64,000 nt of DNA, taken from contig BSBM01000307.1 of the NCBI GenBank assembly GCA_027924585.1, forward strand, positions 15,919,501-15,983,500, in the 5' to 3' direction. The translations under genes and the position numbers were made by a program. Below, piece by piece: positions 1 to 11,563 of this stretch (positions are counted from its first letter, which is position 1; each line of letters opens with the position of its first letter). The notes beneath the pieces were generated by a model, which did no database searches, had not been told where the DNA came from, and saw only the letters and a list, made by a program, of their open reading frames with translations. The stretch comes from Larix kaempferi. Taxonomy: Eukaryota; Streptophyta; Pinopsida; Pinales; Pinaceae.

Positions 1-1
1 T

Positions 2-1057
2 AAACCTGGAGCACTAAATAAGTACTTCTTTAGTGGATCCTTAAATACACCTCCAAAGCCTGTCGCATAAATTAAATCAGACAGTCAATCTGAAGAAGAA
101 GAAGCTACAGAGGTTGATTGGGAAGGTGAACTGGTTAGTGCCTTGGATGAATTGAAGAAGTCAAGATGGAAGAACAAACTCTTACAGGACCAATTGTCAA
201 AGCATGAAGAGAAAGTCAAGCAAACCAAGGTAATCCAAGAGTCTCTTGAAAAATAGGTTAGTGAAAAGGCAATGAATTTTGAAAAAAAGCTAGACTGCGC
301 AATACATAAAATCAGGATGCTCAAAGAGGATAAATCAGTATTGAAGATATCATTGGAAGAGTTAGTGCATAAAAATGAATTGCTAACAAGTCAACTTAAA
401 CTAAAGGATAAAGAGGTCTCTCACTTAAAAGAAAAATTGATTCAGATAAAAGGAAAGAAACAAGTTCACGATCACATCATGATTGATACTCCAGACTGTG
501 CACATTCAAGAAATGACAAGGTCTGTCTTGACAATGAAGTAAACCACAAATTTAGAGATAGTACAACAATCCTGAATGACCAGAGATCACCAACAAGCAA
601 GTCAATACTTGGCTACGCCATAACATCTGGGAATATCTACGACAATAAGCACTGTCCAAATCAAATGAAGTCATTCAGGTATGATAATTCCTTCAGTGAT
701 TACAACTCTTTTCGTTATTCTACTAGAAGAGGGATTAATACAATGAAGTGTGCAAGGTGTAATTACATTCGTCACATTGCGAAATATGGTCAAACTGTGA
801 GATGATATGCATGTGATGGCTTCGGGCACAAGGATATATATTGTCGAAGAACAATGAACTGTCCATATGGGAATATTCGAACTAACTTTTATTGCAATAT
901 AAGGATCAAAAGGGAAGATAGTCAGGCGCGGTATCAAAATGGAAGTGAGCACATCAATATATGGGTGAGTAAAACTCTTCAAACATGCGAAGAAGAAGCT
1001 AACAACCCAAGTACATCTAAAGCAACAAAAATGGATGCCCATCTTATTGATCCCTAA
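2..1057 (+). pseudogene. Copia-type gag remnant with coiled coil and two zinc knuckles
   Basis: One frame can be followed from the window edge to 1057, broken by stops near 71, 254 and 803. It has an acidic stretch (SEEEEATEVDWEGELVSAL), then a Lys/Glu-rich coiled coil up to about 455, then a first degenerate CCHC knuckle (CARCNYIRH, last Cys replaced) near 749. A second knuckle (ACDGFGHKDIYC) follows near 809, its first Cys changed to a TGA stop. This order is usual for the C-terminal half of plant Ty1/copia gag proteins that bind RNA in the virus-like particle. The N-terminal UBN2-type domain is outside the window. Decayed and non-functional. Confidence 0.75.
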
Positions 1058-2983
1058 GAGATTGAGTGAGATCCTTGAATTCAACACGATGTTCATTAGG
1101 AATTCAAGGAGTGTGTTAGTGAAGTATTGCAGTTAGAGAATATTTGAACGTGATTGTCGCATTAATGTTATGTTGCAAAAGGATGTGCGTGTATATTCCA
1201 TTAGTTGCTATGATGTGTTGACATTAAATTGTGACACAAAGTGCACATACATGAATTAGAATAAAGAAAAGTTCAAATGAGCATTGTCGAAGAACAAACA
1301 TGAGTCTGTGCAGATACATGAATGGAGATTGGTATTATATTCAAAATTTTGTCTTTACAAAATTACAAAAGCTCTCTGTCACAGAATACAGAATTGAAGT
1401 ACAACAGAGGCTGCATGCCAAGGCCTAAAGACAATTGAAGTTCAAAATGACGACGAAAGTCATATCAAGCAAAATTGTGAATTATAAAAGTAATTCAAAG
1501 TCGCAACTCAAGGTCTGATTCTACCTCATTGTTGGTTGGATGTTGCGTAAGACGAAGATCCAAATGCATTGGAACTGCCTTGTTGAATGCAGAGGATGGC
1601 TGCAATGGATATAGCTACAAAGTTGAAGGTGATGCATGTGCAGTAGATGGTTCAGTTTGAATCAAGTCCATCTTGTCAAGAATCTGTTGTTGTTGTTGTT
1701 CTAGAAGTTCAAATCGCTTACTCATACATGATAATCCATCTGCATTGTTGTGGTTGAATTGTGACTAAGCGTACCAGTGGTTGAACTTAGACTCCTTGCA
1801 TTGGGATTTCCAAATGCCCATGTCCACTGTGAGTTGTGTGAACTCTGCTTGTTGTGACTGAACCTCCAGGTGAACACTATCAAGTGAGTCATTAAATCTA
1901 TGGAAGAAGGAAGACACAATGGAATATGATGAGAATCATAGAAGTAGCAAGATGTAGAACAAGTTAGAAGGTGAAGGAACAATGTTAGTGAACCAGGAAA
2001 TTTGCACCTCTCGTATAGAATTAGAAGGTGGTTCTTCACGCTCATGAAAATAAATTGAAGAGACATGGGAGTAAATCAAATTCATGTCCGTGTGATTTGA
2101 AGATGGTTATGGAGACGTCAAAAGTTATTGTATCAGTTAATGAATTTGGGAAAGAGGACAAAAAGTGGAAATCTTATTCATTGTTTTATGTGACTGGAAT
2201 GACGTTTCCCAAAAGGCTTGAGTACGAATGTGACACGTCAAATTTTCCACACGAATTGATTGTCACATTGCTTTATTGCCAAGCTCGCTGAAAATTGGAA
2301 ATGTGTGCAAAAATCTTTGGTTGTCATGGTGAGATACGCGACGTCGAAAAAAGTAATGATGATTGGTCACATCATAGTGAATGTGACAAAAGGAACATTT
2401 AGATGCTGGAAGAAATCAACAGAGAAGATAGTGCAAAACTAGAAGTAGATGGAATTCTGCGCTTCGCAGTAAACACAATAGGAAGATGGTGTGATTGATG
2501 ATTGTAATAGATGATAAATATAGAAGGAAGATAACAACTGTACAGGGGGAGCATATCCGATTCAACTATAGAAACAGTGTATAGATTGCAAAGTAACTAA
2601 AATTTGCATAAAGACCCCAACAAAATAATGGAGCATGAAGGTAGGGGTTAATTTAAAGGAAGCAGATGCTTGAAGGCTAGTGCAAAAATGGGGAAAGGAG
2701 AACCTATAATTGCGCAATAATGGCACCTATTTGCCATTAATTTCAAAGGGAGAGAAAGAACATGAAGCATGTGGTTAGTGTCAAAATGAAAAGTAGTTGA
2801 GAAAGATCATGAAGCTTGTGATCTGTGCAAAAATAACAAAAGAGCATTGACAATAGAATGTGCATATGAGCAAAGGATCAAACTGGCAAAGAACATAGGG
2901 GGAGTACTACGATCAACATAGATGAAGTGCACAACTTCATGAGATGATTATGCACAGATTCTTGAGGTGTTGACATTAATGCC
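1058..2983 (+). other. Non-coding internal region of the old copia-like element
   Basis: About 1.9 kb between the gag remnant and the polypurine tract. Short open frames exist (for example 2028-2291) but none resembles protease, integrase or polymerase, and no catalytic motif is visible in any frame. Purine-rich short repeats around 2520-2900 (GGGGGAG, AAAGGGAGAG) resemble degenerate copies of the polypurine tract. Nothing else recognised. Confidence 0.5.
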
Positions 2984-2995
2984 AAAGGGAGAGAT
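2984..2995 (+). other. Polypurine tract of the outer element
   Basis: AAAGGGAGAGAT lies directly before the TGTTG LTR start at 2996. A purine run immediately 5' of the 3' LTR primes plus-strand DNA synthesis in LTR retrotransposons; position and composition fit. Confidence 0.7.
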
Positions 2996-4256
2996 TGTTG
3001 AACGTTGGTTGTCATTGATGTCAACTAATGTCAAAGAGGATTTAGTATTCCTATGCCAGTTTGAAGAAATATATGAAAGTCACTTTGAAGAAGTATATCC
3101 AATTGTGTCAATTTAAAGAAGTATATGAAATCTAGATTTTAGAAGTATATCCAGAAGAATATAAAGTGTATCCAGTTTGAAGAAGCACATAAGGAATACA
3201 TTCAGTACACATGGTACATGTGTAGGTCTCAAGTCCACCCAGACATACTACTTCAAGGGTATATTCCAAAGACATGGTTGGACAAGGTTCGGGAGTACGC
3301 AAGAGACTTGAGAACAAGAAGTGGTTGAACATGTAAGCAAGTCCCGAAAGTGTGAAAGACTAACCAATTGGAAGAAGCACCCATGTGTTGAAGCGCACAA
3401 GAGTACCGGAAGAAAGTAGCGGTTGGAGAAGTCAAGTGCGCAAGTCCCACAAGCGGTAGTACATCATGAGTTCAAGACCACACTGCAAGGGCGCAAGTCC
3501 CACTAAGACAAATAACCAAGTATGCGTAAGACCCACAAGAGATGACACGTCAGTGGTGCATAACATGACAAGTGGCAGAAGCATGAACCGTGAAGCAAGG
3601 TGGACATCACCATCCGCGCAGAACAAGTATAAAGAAGAATCCAAGTTGGAGAATTAAATCAAATTGTAAGCTTGAGACTGGAAGATATAGATTTAGAAAG
3701 CTTCTTATTTTGGGGCATCAAGGGCTCATGGAACCAGAACAACATGATCTAGCAGAGAGCTGAGTGGACACATACAGAAGAACATAATTTCTGACAGTAT
3801 ATGTGATAGTTGCGCGAAGACATAAATGCATAACTGCAGAATATGCACAAATGCGTAATAATAGAATGACAATATCGCAAATAGTTCACAAAAAGTCATA
3901 GATGATCTAATACAAGTGTGTGAAGACCGACTTGAAGTATATCTTGTGATGCACAAAGTAAAGTAGTGTATCAGAGGCACAAAGATAGAGTTGGTGCATA
4001 GTAAAGGATGCAAATTATGATAAGGATGATATGAGACAAGTGCGTATAATAGAAAGGCCATATCATAGATGATGCACAAAAGGTCACAAATTATCTAAAG
4101 ACTGTTGCACCAAGACATAACAAAAATATCACAGAAGGTGTGAAGACTCATATGATACTAATGCGCGAAGTCAGAACAACAACTCATCAGAAGATGCACA
4201 ATATCAGTTGAAGTTGTAGATGCACAGAAACATAATGACATATTGAACCAGAGGAC
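2996..4256 (+). repeat. Outer 3' LTR, left portion
   Basis: Starts TGTTG after a polypurine tract. Contains several copies of a GAAGTATAT-type motif between 3065 and 3175 and no coding potential. It ends at 4256 with AGGAC, the target site duplicated by the inserted copia element; the LTR resumes at 9188. Confidence 0.7.
4252..4256. other. Target site duplication AGGAC (left); right copy 9183-9187
   Basis: AGGAC directly precedes the LTR start at 4257 and directly follows the LTR end at 9182. Five bases is the usual duplication for Ty1/copia integrase, so both ends of this insertion are intact. Confidence 0.92.
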
Positions 4257-4633
4257 TGTTGGGTGTGTTATATCTCTTCACATGGTGGGTGCGTGTACAC
4301 CACGATCCCCATAAGGGCCCTCGGAGTCCGTGCGGAGTGCAAAATTTTTTTGGGCTGTTTTTGCTTTTTTGTTGTTTCGGCCCATTGTATTCTTTCTAAT
4401 CCTGGTAAAGGGATTAGAGTTTTAGATGCTGCGAATACTATATATTGTATTGTAAATGGTTAAGAAAACATATAATGAAAAGAGTTGTGCGGCTCTAAGT
4501 TTTGCTGGTTTTTTCCCGGTTAAGGGTTTTAAGGTGAAAATCTCTGTTTTATGAGTGTGCCATTGTGTATTTTCTGTTATTTGTTAAGAATTTGTATGAG
4601 TTTTTACTGCACTGTTAAGGTTTAAAACTATCA
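4257..4633 (+). repeat. 5' LTR of copia element 1
   Basis: Runs from TGTTGGGTGTG to AAACTATCA and matches 8772-9182. It is 377 bp against 411 bp in the 3' copy; the difference is a C-rich segment after the shared CGATCCCC that is missing here. Confidence 0.93.
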
Positions 4634-4635
4634 TT

Positions 4636-4647
4636 TGGTATTAGAGC
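4636..4647 (+). other. Primer binding site (tRNA-iMet type)
   Basis: TGGTATTAGAGC starts two bases after the 5' LTR. It differs at one position from TGGTATCAGAGC, the complement of the plant initiator tRNA-Met 3' end used by most plant copia elements. Confidence 0.85.
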
Positions 4648-4759
4648 ATTATTGGGTTCAGAGGGACGCTTTTGTCTCCAATGGTTTGGCTTGATCTTGG
4701 ATCTGTGATAAACCTGGTTTCAGTGGGAGCTTTGCAGCTGTGATTCTTTTGTTGAAAGA

Positions 4760-5510
4760 ATGGTGAGCACTTCTAGAATCGAGATTGAGAAATTTAACGG
4801 TCAGAGCTTTGAGCTATGGAAGCTCAAGATGGAACATCTTCTGGTAGATAGAGAACAATGGATCGCAGTAGATCTGGGTACCATGCCCACTGGTATGGCA
4901 AAAGAAGAATGGGATAAGCTGGAAAGAAAAGCAAGGAGCACGATTCGACTTTGCCTCTTAGATTCGGTGTTGGTGAACGTATCTGGAGAAGATAGTGCAA
5001 AGAAACTGTGGGATAAGCTGGGAAATTTATATCAGTCAAAGTCCCTGGTAAATAAGTTATTTCTTCGAAAGAAATTGTACCTTCTAAGAATGAATGAAGG
5101 AGACTCTGTGTCAGAGCATCTAAACGCCTTCAATACTCTGGTAAGTCAGTTGAAATCTGTTGGTATTACGATTACTGATGATGAAAAATGTATTAGCTTG
5201 TTGTGCTCTCTACCAGATTCATGGGATAGTCTGGTTATAGCTGTTGGGAGAACGCAACCAACCTAATGTTTGATGATGTGGTTGCATCCCTGCTATCGGA
5301 GGAAATGAGGCGGAAATCCATGGATAGTTCAACCAAGGATGCCTTGTATGTGAGAGGTCGCACTGGAGACAAATCTAAAAATAAGTCTTCAGGTGGCATA
5401 TCTCAATCTAGAGGGAGATCTAAATCTCCAGGACCTTTTGTACGAAAATGCTGGAAGTGCGGTAAAGCTGGCCATTACAAGAAGGATTGTAAATCCAAAA
5501 ATATTGATAA
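4760..5510 (+). pseudogene. gag of copia element 1 (frameshifted)
   Basis: Starts at ATG 4760 (MVSTSRIEIEKFNGQSF), the usual N-terminus of plant copia gag (DUF4219/UBN2 type): FNG, WK and MNEGDSVSEHLN blocks are visible. The frame ends at 5266. The downstream part (FDDVVASLLSEEMRRKSM) is one frame over, so an indel lies just before 5266. A CCHC zinc knuckle, CWKCGKAGHYKKDC, lies at 5449-5490. Structural capsid/nucleocapsid protein; broken, so no functional product is expected. Confidence 0.9.
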
Positions 5511-5589
5511 AAGCAGAGGGTCTAATGATGCTCCATCCATAGATGGGAAAGAATCTACAGAGGAAGGAGGAGATGTGTACTTGACATCT

Positions 5590-8500
5590 TCAAGTACACA
5601 TGCAGAGCATGATTCGTGGTTGATTGACTTAGGTGCATCTTTCATATGACTCCTCACAGGGAGTGGTTTTTTGAATATGAAAAGTATGATGGAGGTGATG
5701 TATTCCTGGGAGACAAATCGGTGGCGAAGATCATAGGTTGAGGAAAGATCAAGCTATTGCTCAAAGATGGAAGGGTTAGAACTCTTCCTGGGGTTCTGCA
5801 CATTCCAAAACTGGCTAGAAACCTCATATCTGTAAGTAAAATGGATGATGCAGGTGTGAAAACTATGTTTGAGAAGAACACATGCAAGATGGTTCGAGGA
5901 TCAATGGTTTTGATGAGGGGAGTTCAGATTGGAACCCTATACAAGCTGTTGGGAAGCACTTTTAATAATGGATGTAACAGTACTATTGTTCCTGAGGGTA
6001 AAAATGAAGGAGACAGAGTCCTTTCTGTCTCTAGTGAGAAGACAACGCTATGGCATTGAAGGCTGGGACATACTGGAGAGAAGGGTCTTTGACTATTACA
6101 AGGTAAACGTATGGTTGAAGGCATGTCTGATTACACACTAGATTTTGATTTCTGTGAACATTGCTTATATGGTAAACATAATCGGGTAAGATTCTCATTT
6201 GGTGTTGTAAGAGCTAAAGGAATCTTAGAGTTAATACACAGTGATGTGTTTGGACCTGTGCCGGTTCCATCACTAGGTAAATCTGTGTATTATGTTTCAT
6301 TCATAGATGATTTCTCAAGAAAAACATGGATTTATTTCCTGCGTAAGAAATCTGAGGTTTTTAATAGATTCAAAGAATTTAAGGCTCTTGTAGAGAATCA
6401 AACTGAAAAGAAAATAAAAGTGTTGAGAACAAATAACGGTGGAGAATTCTGTGGAAATGAATTTGAGGAGTTCTGGAAGACATGTGGAACAACAAGGCAA
6501 AAGACTACTCCATACACACCTCAACAGAATGGGGTTGCAGAAAGGATGAACAGGACGTTGATGGAAAAGGCAAGGAGTATGCTCAGTGGTGCAGGGCTAA
6601 CACAACAATTCTGGGCAGAAGCTGTTGACACTGCGTGTTACTTGGTAAATAGGACACCCACATCAACGTTGGTTGACAAGACACCTCACGAGGCTTGGAC
6701 TGATAAGAAACCCTCTCTCTCGCATCTCAAAGTGTTTGGGTGTGATGCTTTTGTGCATGTTCCAAAGGAAAAAAGGAGAAAGTTGGATAATAAAGCAGAA
6801 AAATGTATCTTCATTGGCTACAAGGATGGAGTGAAAGGTTACAAGCTGTGGAACCCAGTAAAAAGGAAAGTAGTTTACAGTCGAGATGTGATCTTCAGAG
6901 AAGTTGAAAACACTTCCAAGATTGAAGATGCACCAAAGGAAAAGGATCCAGAGAAACTACAGTTTGATATTAAGGATGAAAGAGGTGGTTCATTTGAGGA
7001 ACCAGATTCATCTGAATCATATGAAGAGGCAGATTCATCTGAATCAGATGAAGAGGCAGAACCACAGACTCCGGTCTTGAGGAGATCTGACCGAGTAAGA
7101 AGGCAAGCTGAAAGGTATAGTCCACTTGATTTTTGCTCTAATTTTGTGTTATCTATTATGATGATGATCCTAGAACTGCTAGAGAGGCAATGGATTCAGA
7201 AGATAGTAAACTATGGAAGAAGGCCATGATGGAAGAAATGGATGCCTTGGACAAAAATGAGGCATGGGATCTGGTTGAGTTACCAGAAGGAAGAAAACCT
7301 GTTGGAAGCAAATGGGTATTCAAGAAGAAGTTAAATGCAGCAGGTAAAGTGGAGAAGTACAAGGCTCGACTAGTAGCGAAAGGATATTCCCAAATTGAGG
7401 GCATCGATTTTGGTGAGATTTTCTCACCTGTTGCAAAATTGACTTCTATTAGATTTCTTTTATGTATTTCTACTGCTTTTGATCTTGAAGTAGAGCAGAT
7501 GGATGTAAATATGACATTCCTACATGGAGAACTTAATGAAGAAATCTATATGAAGCAACCAGAACGGTTTGTGGTGAAAGGTAAAAAGGAGCTTGTCTGT
7601 AAGTTGAAAAAGTCCCTCTATGGACTGAAACAATCTCCAAGAATGTGGTATCAAAAGTTTGATACTTATATACTGGGACTTGGCTTCTCAAGAAGCAACG
7701 CTGATCACTGTATTTATTTCAAACTAATTGGTGATCATTTTATTTATGTGATATTGTATGTTGATGATATGTTGCTAATTGGAAACAACAAGGAAATCAT
7801 CAAGGATGTCAAAAATCAGTTGTCATCTGAATTTGACATGAAAGATCTTGGTGTTGCAAATTTTATTTTGGGCATGGAAATAAAAAGAGATCGAGAAAAC
7901 AGGAAACTCTGGTTGAATCAGAGGAAATATGTTGAGACAATATTGAAGAGGTTTAATATGTAGGAAAGCAAACCAGTGAAAGTGCCCATTCCCTAGGTGT
8001 AAAATTATCTGCAGAACAGTGTCCCAAGACACAAGAAGAGGTAGAGGACATGTCTCATGTTCCCTATGCTAGTGCTGTTGGCAGTTTGATGTATACTATG
8101 GTCTGTACTAGACCAAATATAGCTCATGCAGTGGGAGTTTTGAGCAGATATATGTCAAAACCAGGAAAGGAACAATGGACTGCAATAAAGACGGTCTTCA
8201 AGTATTTGCGTGGCACTACAGATTTTGCAATCTGCTACCAAGGAAGACCCGGACGAAACAAAGAGATAGATATACAAGGATTTGCTAATGTTGACTGGGC
8301 TGGAGATCTTGATCACAGAAGATCTACAAGTGGCTACGTTTTTAAACTAGTTGGAGGAGCAATTAGTTGGATGAGCAGAAGACAAGCTATAGTTGCACTC
8401 TCAACTATAGAAGCTGAATACATGGCAGTTACCCATGCAAGTAAGGAAGCTGTATGGTTGCAAAGGTTGTGTTCAAAATGCAGTGAAGATAGGCTGTGAT

Positions 8501-8674
8501 AGCTCAAGTGCAATCTTTCTGGCAAAGAACCCTGCTTATCACTCGAAGACAAAGCACATTGATGTGCAGTACCATTTAGTCAGAGACATGGTTGAACAAA
8601 ACATAGTATTGCTGGAGAACATTGATACTTTGGAAAATGTTGCAGACTCTTTGACAAAGGCTATGAGTACCTAG
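5590..8674 (+). pseudogene. pol of copia element 1 (protease, integrase, RT, RNase H; decayed)
   Basis: Protease: WLIDLGAS near 5620 in place of the usual DSGAS, then a one-base loss near 5645. The GAG-pre-integrase region (5750-6200) carries three TGA codons at positions that read as former CGA arginines (near 5740, 6057 and 6093). Integrase 6111-7150: HSDVFGP, then TNNGGEF where the second catalytic Asp is Asn (6432-6434), then NGVAER. A frameshift near 7150 leads into reverse transcriptase with MDVNMTFLHGEL and YVDDMLL (near 7755). A TAG near 7961 and further breaks follow. RNase H: FANVDWAG, with the first catalytic Asp as Asn (8287-8289), then a frameshift near 8490. Inactive. Confidence 0.93.
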
Positions 8675-8756
8675 AAGTTCTCTTGGTGTAAAGAGAACAT
8701 GGGCATTGTTGTCCTGGACTGTTGAAGTCATAAATTTCTCCTGTATGTGAAGAGAA

Positions 8757-8771
8757 CAACAAGTGGGAGAA
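8757..8771 (+). other. Polypurine tract of copia element 1
   Basis: An A/G-rich run (AAGTGGGAGAA) abuts the 3' LTR start at 8772, the normal plus-strand primer position. Confidence 0.8.
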
Positions 8772-9182
8772 TGTTGGGTGTGTTATATCTCTTCACATGG
8801 TGGGTGCGTGTACACCACGATCCCCGCCAGCCCCCCCCCCCCTTCGTTTCGGAGGGGGCCGTTAGACCCCTGGAGTCCGCGCGGAGCGCAAAATTTTTTT
8901 GGGTTGTTTTTGCTTTTTTGCTGCTTCGGCCCATTGTATTCTTTCTAATCCCGGTAAAGGGATTAGGGTTTTATATGCTACGAATACTATATATTGTATT
9001 GTAAATGGTTAAGAAAACATATAATGAAAAGAGTTGTGCGGCTCTAAGTTCTGCTGGTTTTTTCTCGGTTAAGGGTTTCCAGGTGAAAATAGCTGTGTTA
9101 TGAGTGTGCCATTGTGTATTTTATGTTATTTGTTAAGAATCTGTATGAGTTTTTACTGCACTATTAAGGTTTAAAACTATCA
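8772..9182 (+). repeat. 3' LTR of copia element 1
   Basis: Runs from TGTTGGGTGTG to AAACTATCA. It has a run of 12 C at 8831-8842 followed by a G-rich block (GGAGGGGG), a segment shortened in the 5' LTR. GGATTAGGGTTTTATATGC and the GTTGTGCGGCTC block are shared by both LTRs. Confidence 0.93.
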
Positions 9183-9187
9183 AGGAC

Positions 9188-9787
9188 AGACTGTAGAATT
9201 TGACGAAGTAGCACACATTTTGTGAAGTATGAAATCAGTTGTGATGCTTGTGAAGAGATAAGCTAAGTGTGAAGTCAGGTGAAATATACAATACAGTGAC
9301 AGTAATATTACAACATATAGAAGGTGCGCACAACAGAACAAACAACAGTTAATCTGAAAGAGTGCACAGATCAGAAGTACAACAAATTAATATCTTCTTC
9401 TTTCATATCAGGGTGGCAGGACAGGGAAAGGAGCAGGGGGTCAGTGCCTATTTACAATTGAACTTGGTAAATTAGGGAGTTGGTGTTTCCTTCAGGTCGG
9501 TGCATGTAAAACCAGGGGGTCAGTGCCTCCTTCCAATTAGTGTTGGATAACTTCAGAAGTTGGTGCTTCCTTGAAAGTAATCTTTTATTATAAGAGAGCA
9601 TTTCATGATTTTCTCCTGTTTGGGTTTCCACATAAAAATATGTGTATTTCGCATGTATGTTGAATGTTTATTTTATGGTGGATGAATCATTTAAGTTCAA
9701 GTTTGAATCAAATAAGAAATTAAAAAGTGTTTATAACTATGCTAATACTGATTCACCCCCCCTCTCGGTATTAATAAGGTTCCAACA
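9188..9787 (+). repeat. Outer 3' LTR, right portion
   Basis: Continuation of the LTR that begins at 2996. Holds an imperfect direct repeat (AGGGGGTCAGTGCCT at about 9435 and 9514), a possible TATA-like stretch (TATTATAAGAG near 9587) and a GGGTTTCCACATAAAAAT motif near 9622 that resembles a motif common near the R/U5 of plant copia LTRs. It closes in a C-rich run and CAACA at 9787, the inverse of the TGTTG start. Confidence 0.65.
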
Positions 9788-11563
9788 TGTATATAGATAT
9801 CTCTTAGATTTTAAACAAAGAACAATATAATAACAATTACAAATGGAATCTCTTGAGTATGTGTTATAGATACCACATATCTATGATGCCTAACTCTTCC
9901 TCTAGTATCATGTAAACATAGAAAAATTCCTTCGGCTAATATCTAAGAAACTCATAATTTTCATAAAATGAAAAAAAAATCAAATTGTAGGTTATTCTCC
10001 TAGAACTAGTGTAGGGGTTCTAAAACATGAACACCCTTATTTCATCAGATTCTAGAACTAGAACACCCCTCCCCGCTACTCCACTCACCCCTCACTAATA
10101 CTCCACTCTGGTGGAGCACATGATATTTCTAAATAGACATGCCTTTATGGGGAGGTGTATTTTTTAAAAGCAAAAAGAAAAATAATACCTTATCAACCCT
10201 ACATATAAGATACATACATACATATATCTAGAGAGAGAAAGAAACCCTATATATAGCATACATACACACATACATACATATATCTAGAGAGAGAGAAACC
10301 CTACATATAGCATGCACAGACACACACATAGAACAATTTGTAGAGCATCTAAAAACAAACTTGTGCCACTAACCCTAGCAAGTTTTGACACGAACTCAAA
10401 CTAAAATAAGTTTATTTTTTCTCTTAACCTTGAGGTATGAATAAAAATCCACATTTCATTTCTATGCACATATAGTAAAAAAAATTAAATAAATATGAAT
10501 ATATTTTGAATGCCAAAAAAACGTGAGACCTTGAGATTTTTAAACCCTTATTTGGAAGGAACAGTTGATCTCCTCTCCTCTCCTCTTGACAATCTATTTC
10601 CCTCTTCTCCCCTCTTCATGATATCCTTCAATCTTCTCCCCTTTTCACAATATCCTCCAATATTATCTATCATCTCCTTTTATGAACTCTCTATTGTGCA
10701 TCCAAACAATAGAAATGTCATTGAAAAGCCCCTTTTGAGCACACCACCCCACTATTTTTATTTTGTATGTTTATTATACCACTATTGATATGTTAACTGC
10801 AACATATATAACATATTAAAAAGAAACACATTTAGAATCATAATGAGAGTAATAATTAGAGAATAAAAATGTTTAGGATCCAATATGCCATATCTTAGTG
10901 GTTAGTGTCAATATGCCATGGGGCCTTAGTGGTCAATAACGAGTGAAAGAGGTCATAAATGTTTTAGGGGTCATAGTAAATTTGGTCAATAATGACTAAC
11001 CATGATCCATGGTGTTCAATGGAGGTTAAAAATGGTAAACCATGGGAAATAATCATATATGCATATATATAAAGAAACCAACCATTGGGAACCAATCCTT
11101 ATAAGAATTTCTGGGTCAAATATAGAATGGGAGTTGTGAATTAGGAGTACCCAAATATATTGGCATGGAAGGATTTTTTTACTTTTGCAGTTTCATGGCT
11201 CCCATTATTCTAGCACTCACAGTGCTCCTCTTTTCACATGAATTTATTGTTCCTTTTGAAAATATCAAAATATTAAAGCATCGTCTTGCTTTTTGATGCA
11301 TTGTATACTGTTGTCTCTCGTAAAGAGGAGTGCAAATCCCTCTTTTCAATTCCTTCATTTTGAAATAGCTTGACATATGGGTGCCTACACTCCCAAAGGT
11401 TTCTCAAATACGTGCACTTCTTGTCCTTTGATAATGGTGTTGTATATACAACCTTGAAATTGATTTTCCCTTATGTACATTTTAATACTCAAAATAATAC
11501 TGAGATTTCTCACTAGATTTTGATCCAATGTAACTATATCTATAATATAAATAAAACACCGAA
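9788..11563. other. AT-rich non-coding DNA with small repeats
   Basis: No gene recognised. 10195-10325 is an imperfect duplication of about 62 bp built from TACATACATA and CTAGAGAGAG. 10560-10640 is a pyrimidine-rich tract (CTCTCCTCTCC). 10543-10712 has weakly inverted ends (TTATTTGGA and TCCAAACAAT) that could be a MITE. 10870-11040 has repeated short words (AATATGCCAT, GGTCATAA). The rest is featureless. Confidence 0.5.

Larger units (their letters stand above)
4257..9182 (+). mobile_element. Decayed Ty1/copia retrotransposon nested in the outer LTR
   Basis: Complete structure in order: 5' LTR, primer binding site, gag, protease, integrase, reverse transcriptase, RNase H, purine tract, 3' LTR, flanked by AGGAC duplications. 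Integrase before reverse transcriptase defines the copia superfamily. The LTRs differ by roughly 5 percent substitutions plus one 34-base length difference, so the insertion is old. The coding region has several frameshifts and nonsense codons and two catalytic Asp-to-Asn changes, so it cannot be autonomous. Confidence 0.95.
1..9787 (+). mobile_element. Old copia-like LTR element, 3' part, interrupted
   Basis: Seen: a gag remnant at the window edge, about 1.9 kb of non-coding DNA, a purine tract at 2984-2994, then an LTR that opens TGTTG at 2996 and closes CAACA at 9787. Subtracting the inserted element (4257-9182) and one copy of its target duplication leaves an LTR of about 1,861 bp. The 5' LTR lies outside the window, so the pair cannot be compared. 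No protease, integrase or reverse transcriptase remnant lies between gag and the purine tract. Inference: either a gag-only (TR-GAG-like) non-autonomous element or an internal deletion derivative of a Ty1/copia element. Confidence 0.7.

Noticed and set aside
3726-4079. 117-codon minus-strand ORF in the outer LTR
   Set aside because: Lies wholly in LTR sequence with no recognisable motif.
10510-10788. 92-codon ORF
   Set aside because: Encoded by a pyrimidine-rich tract; no motif and no support.
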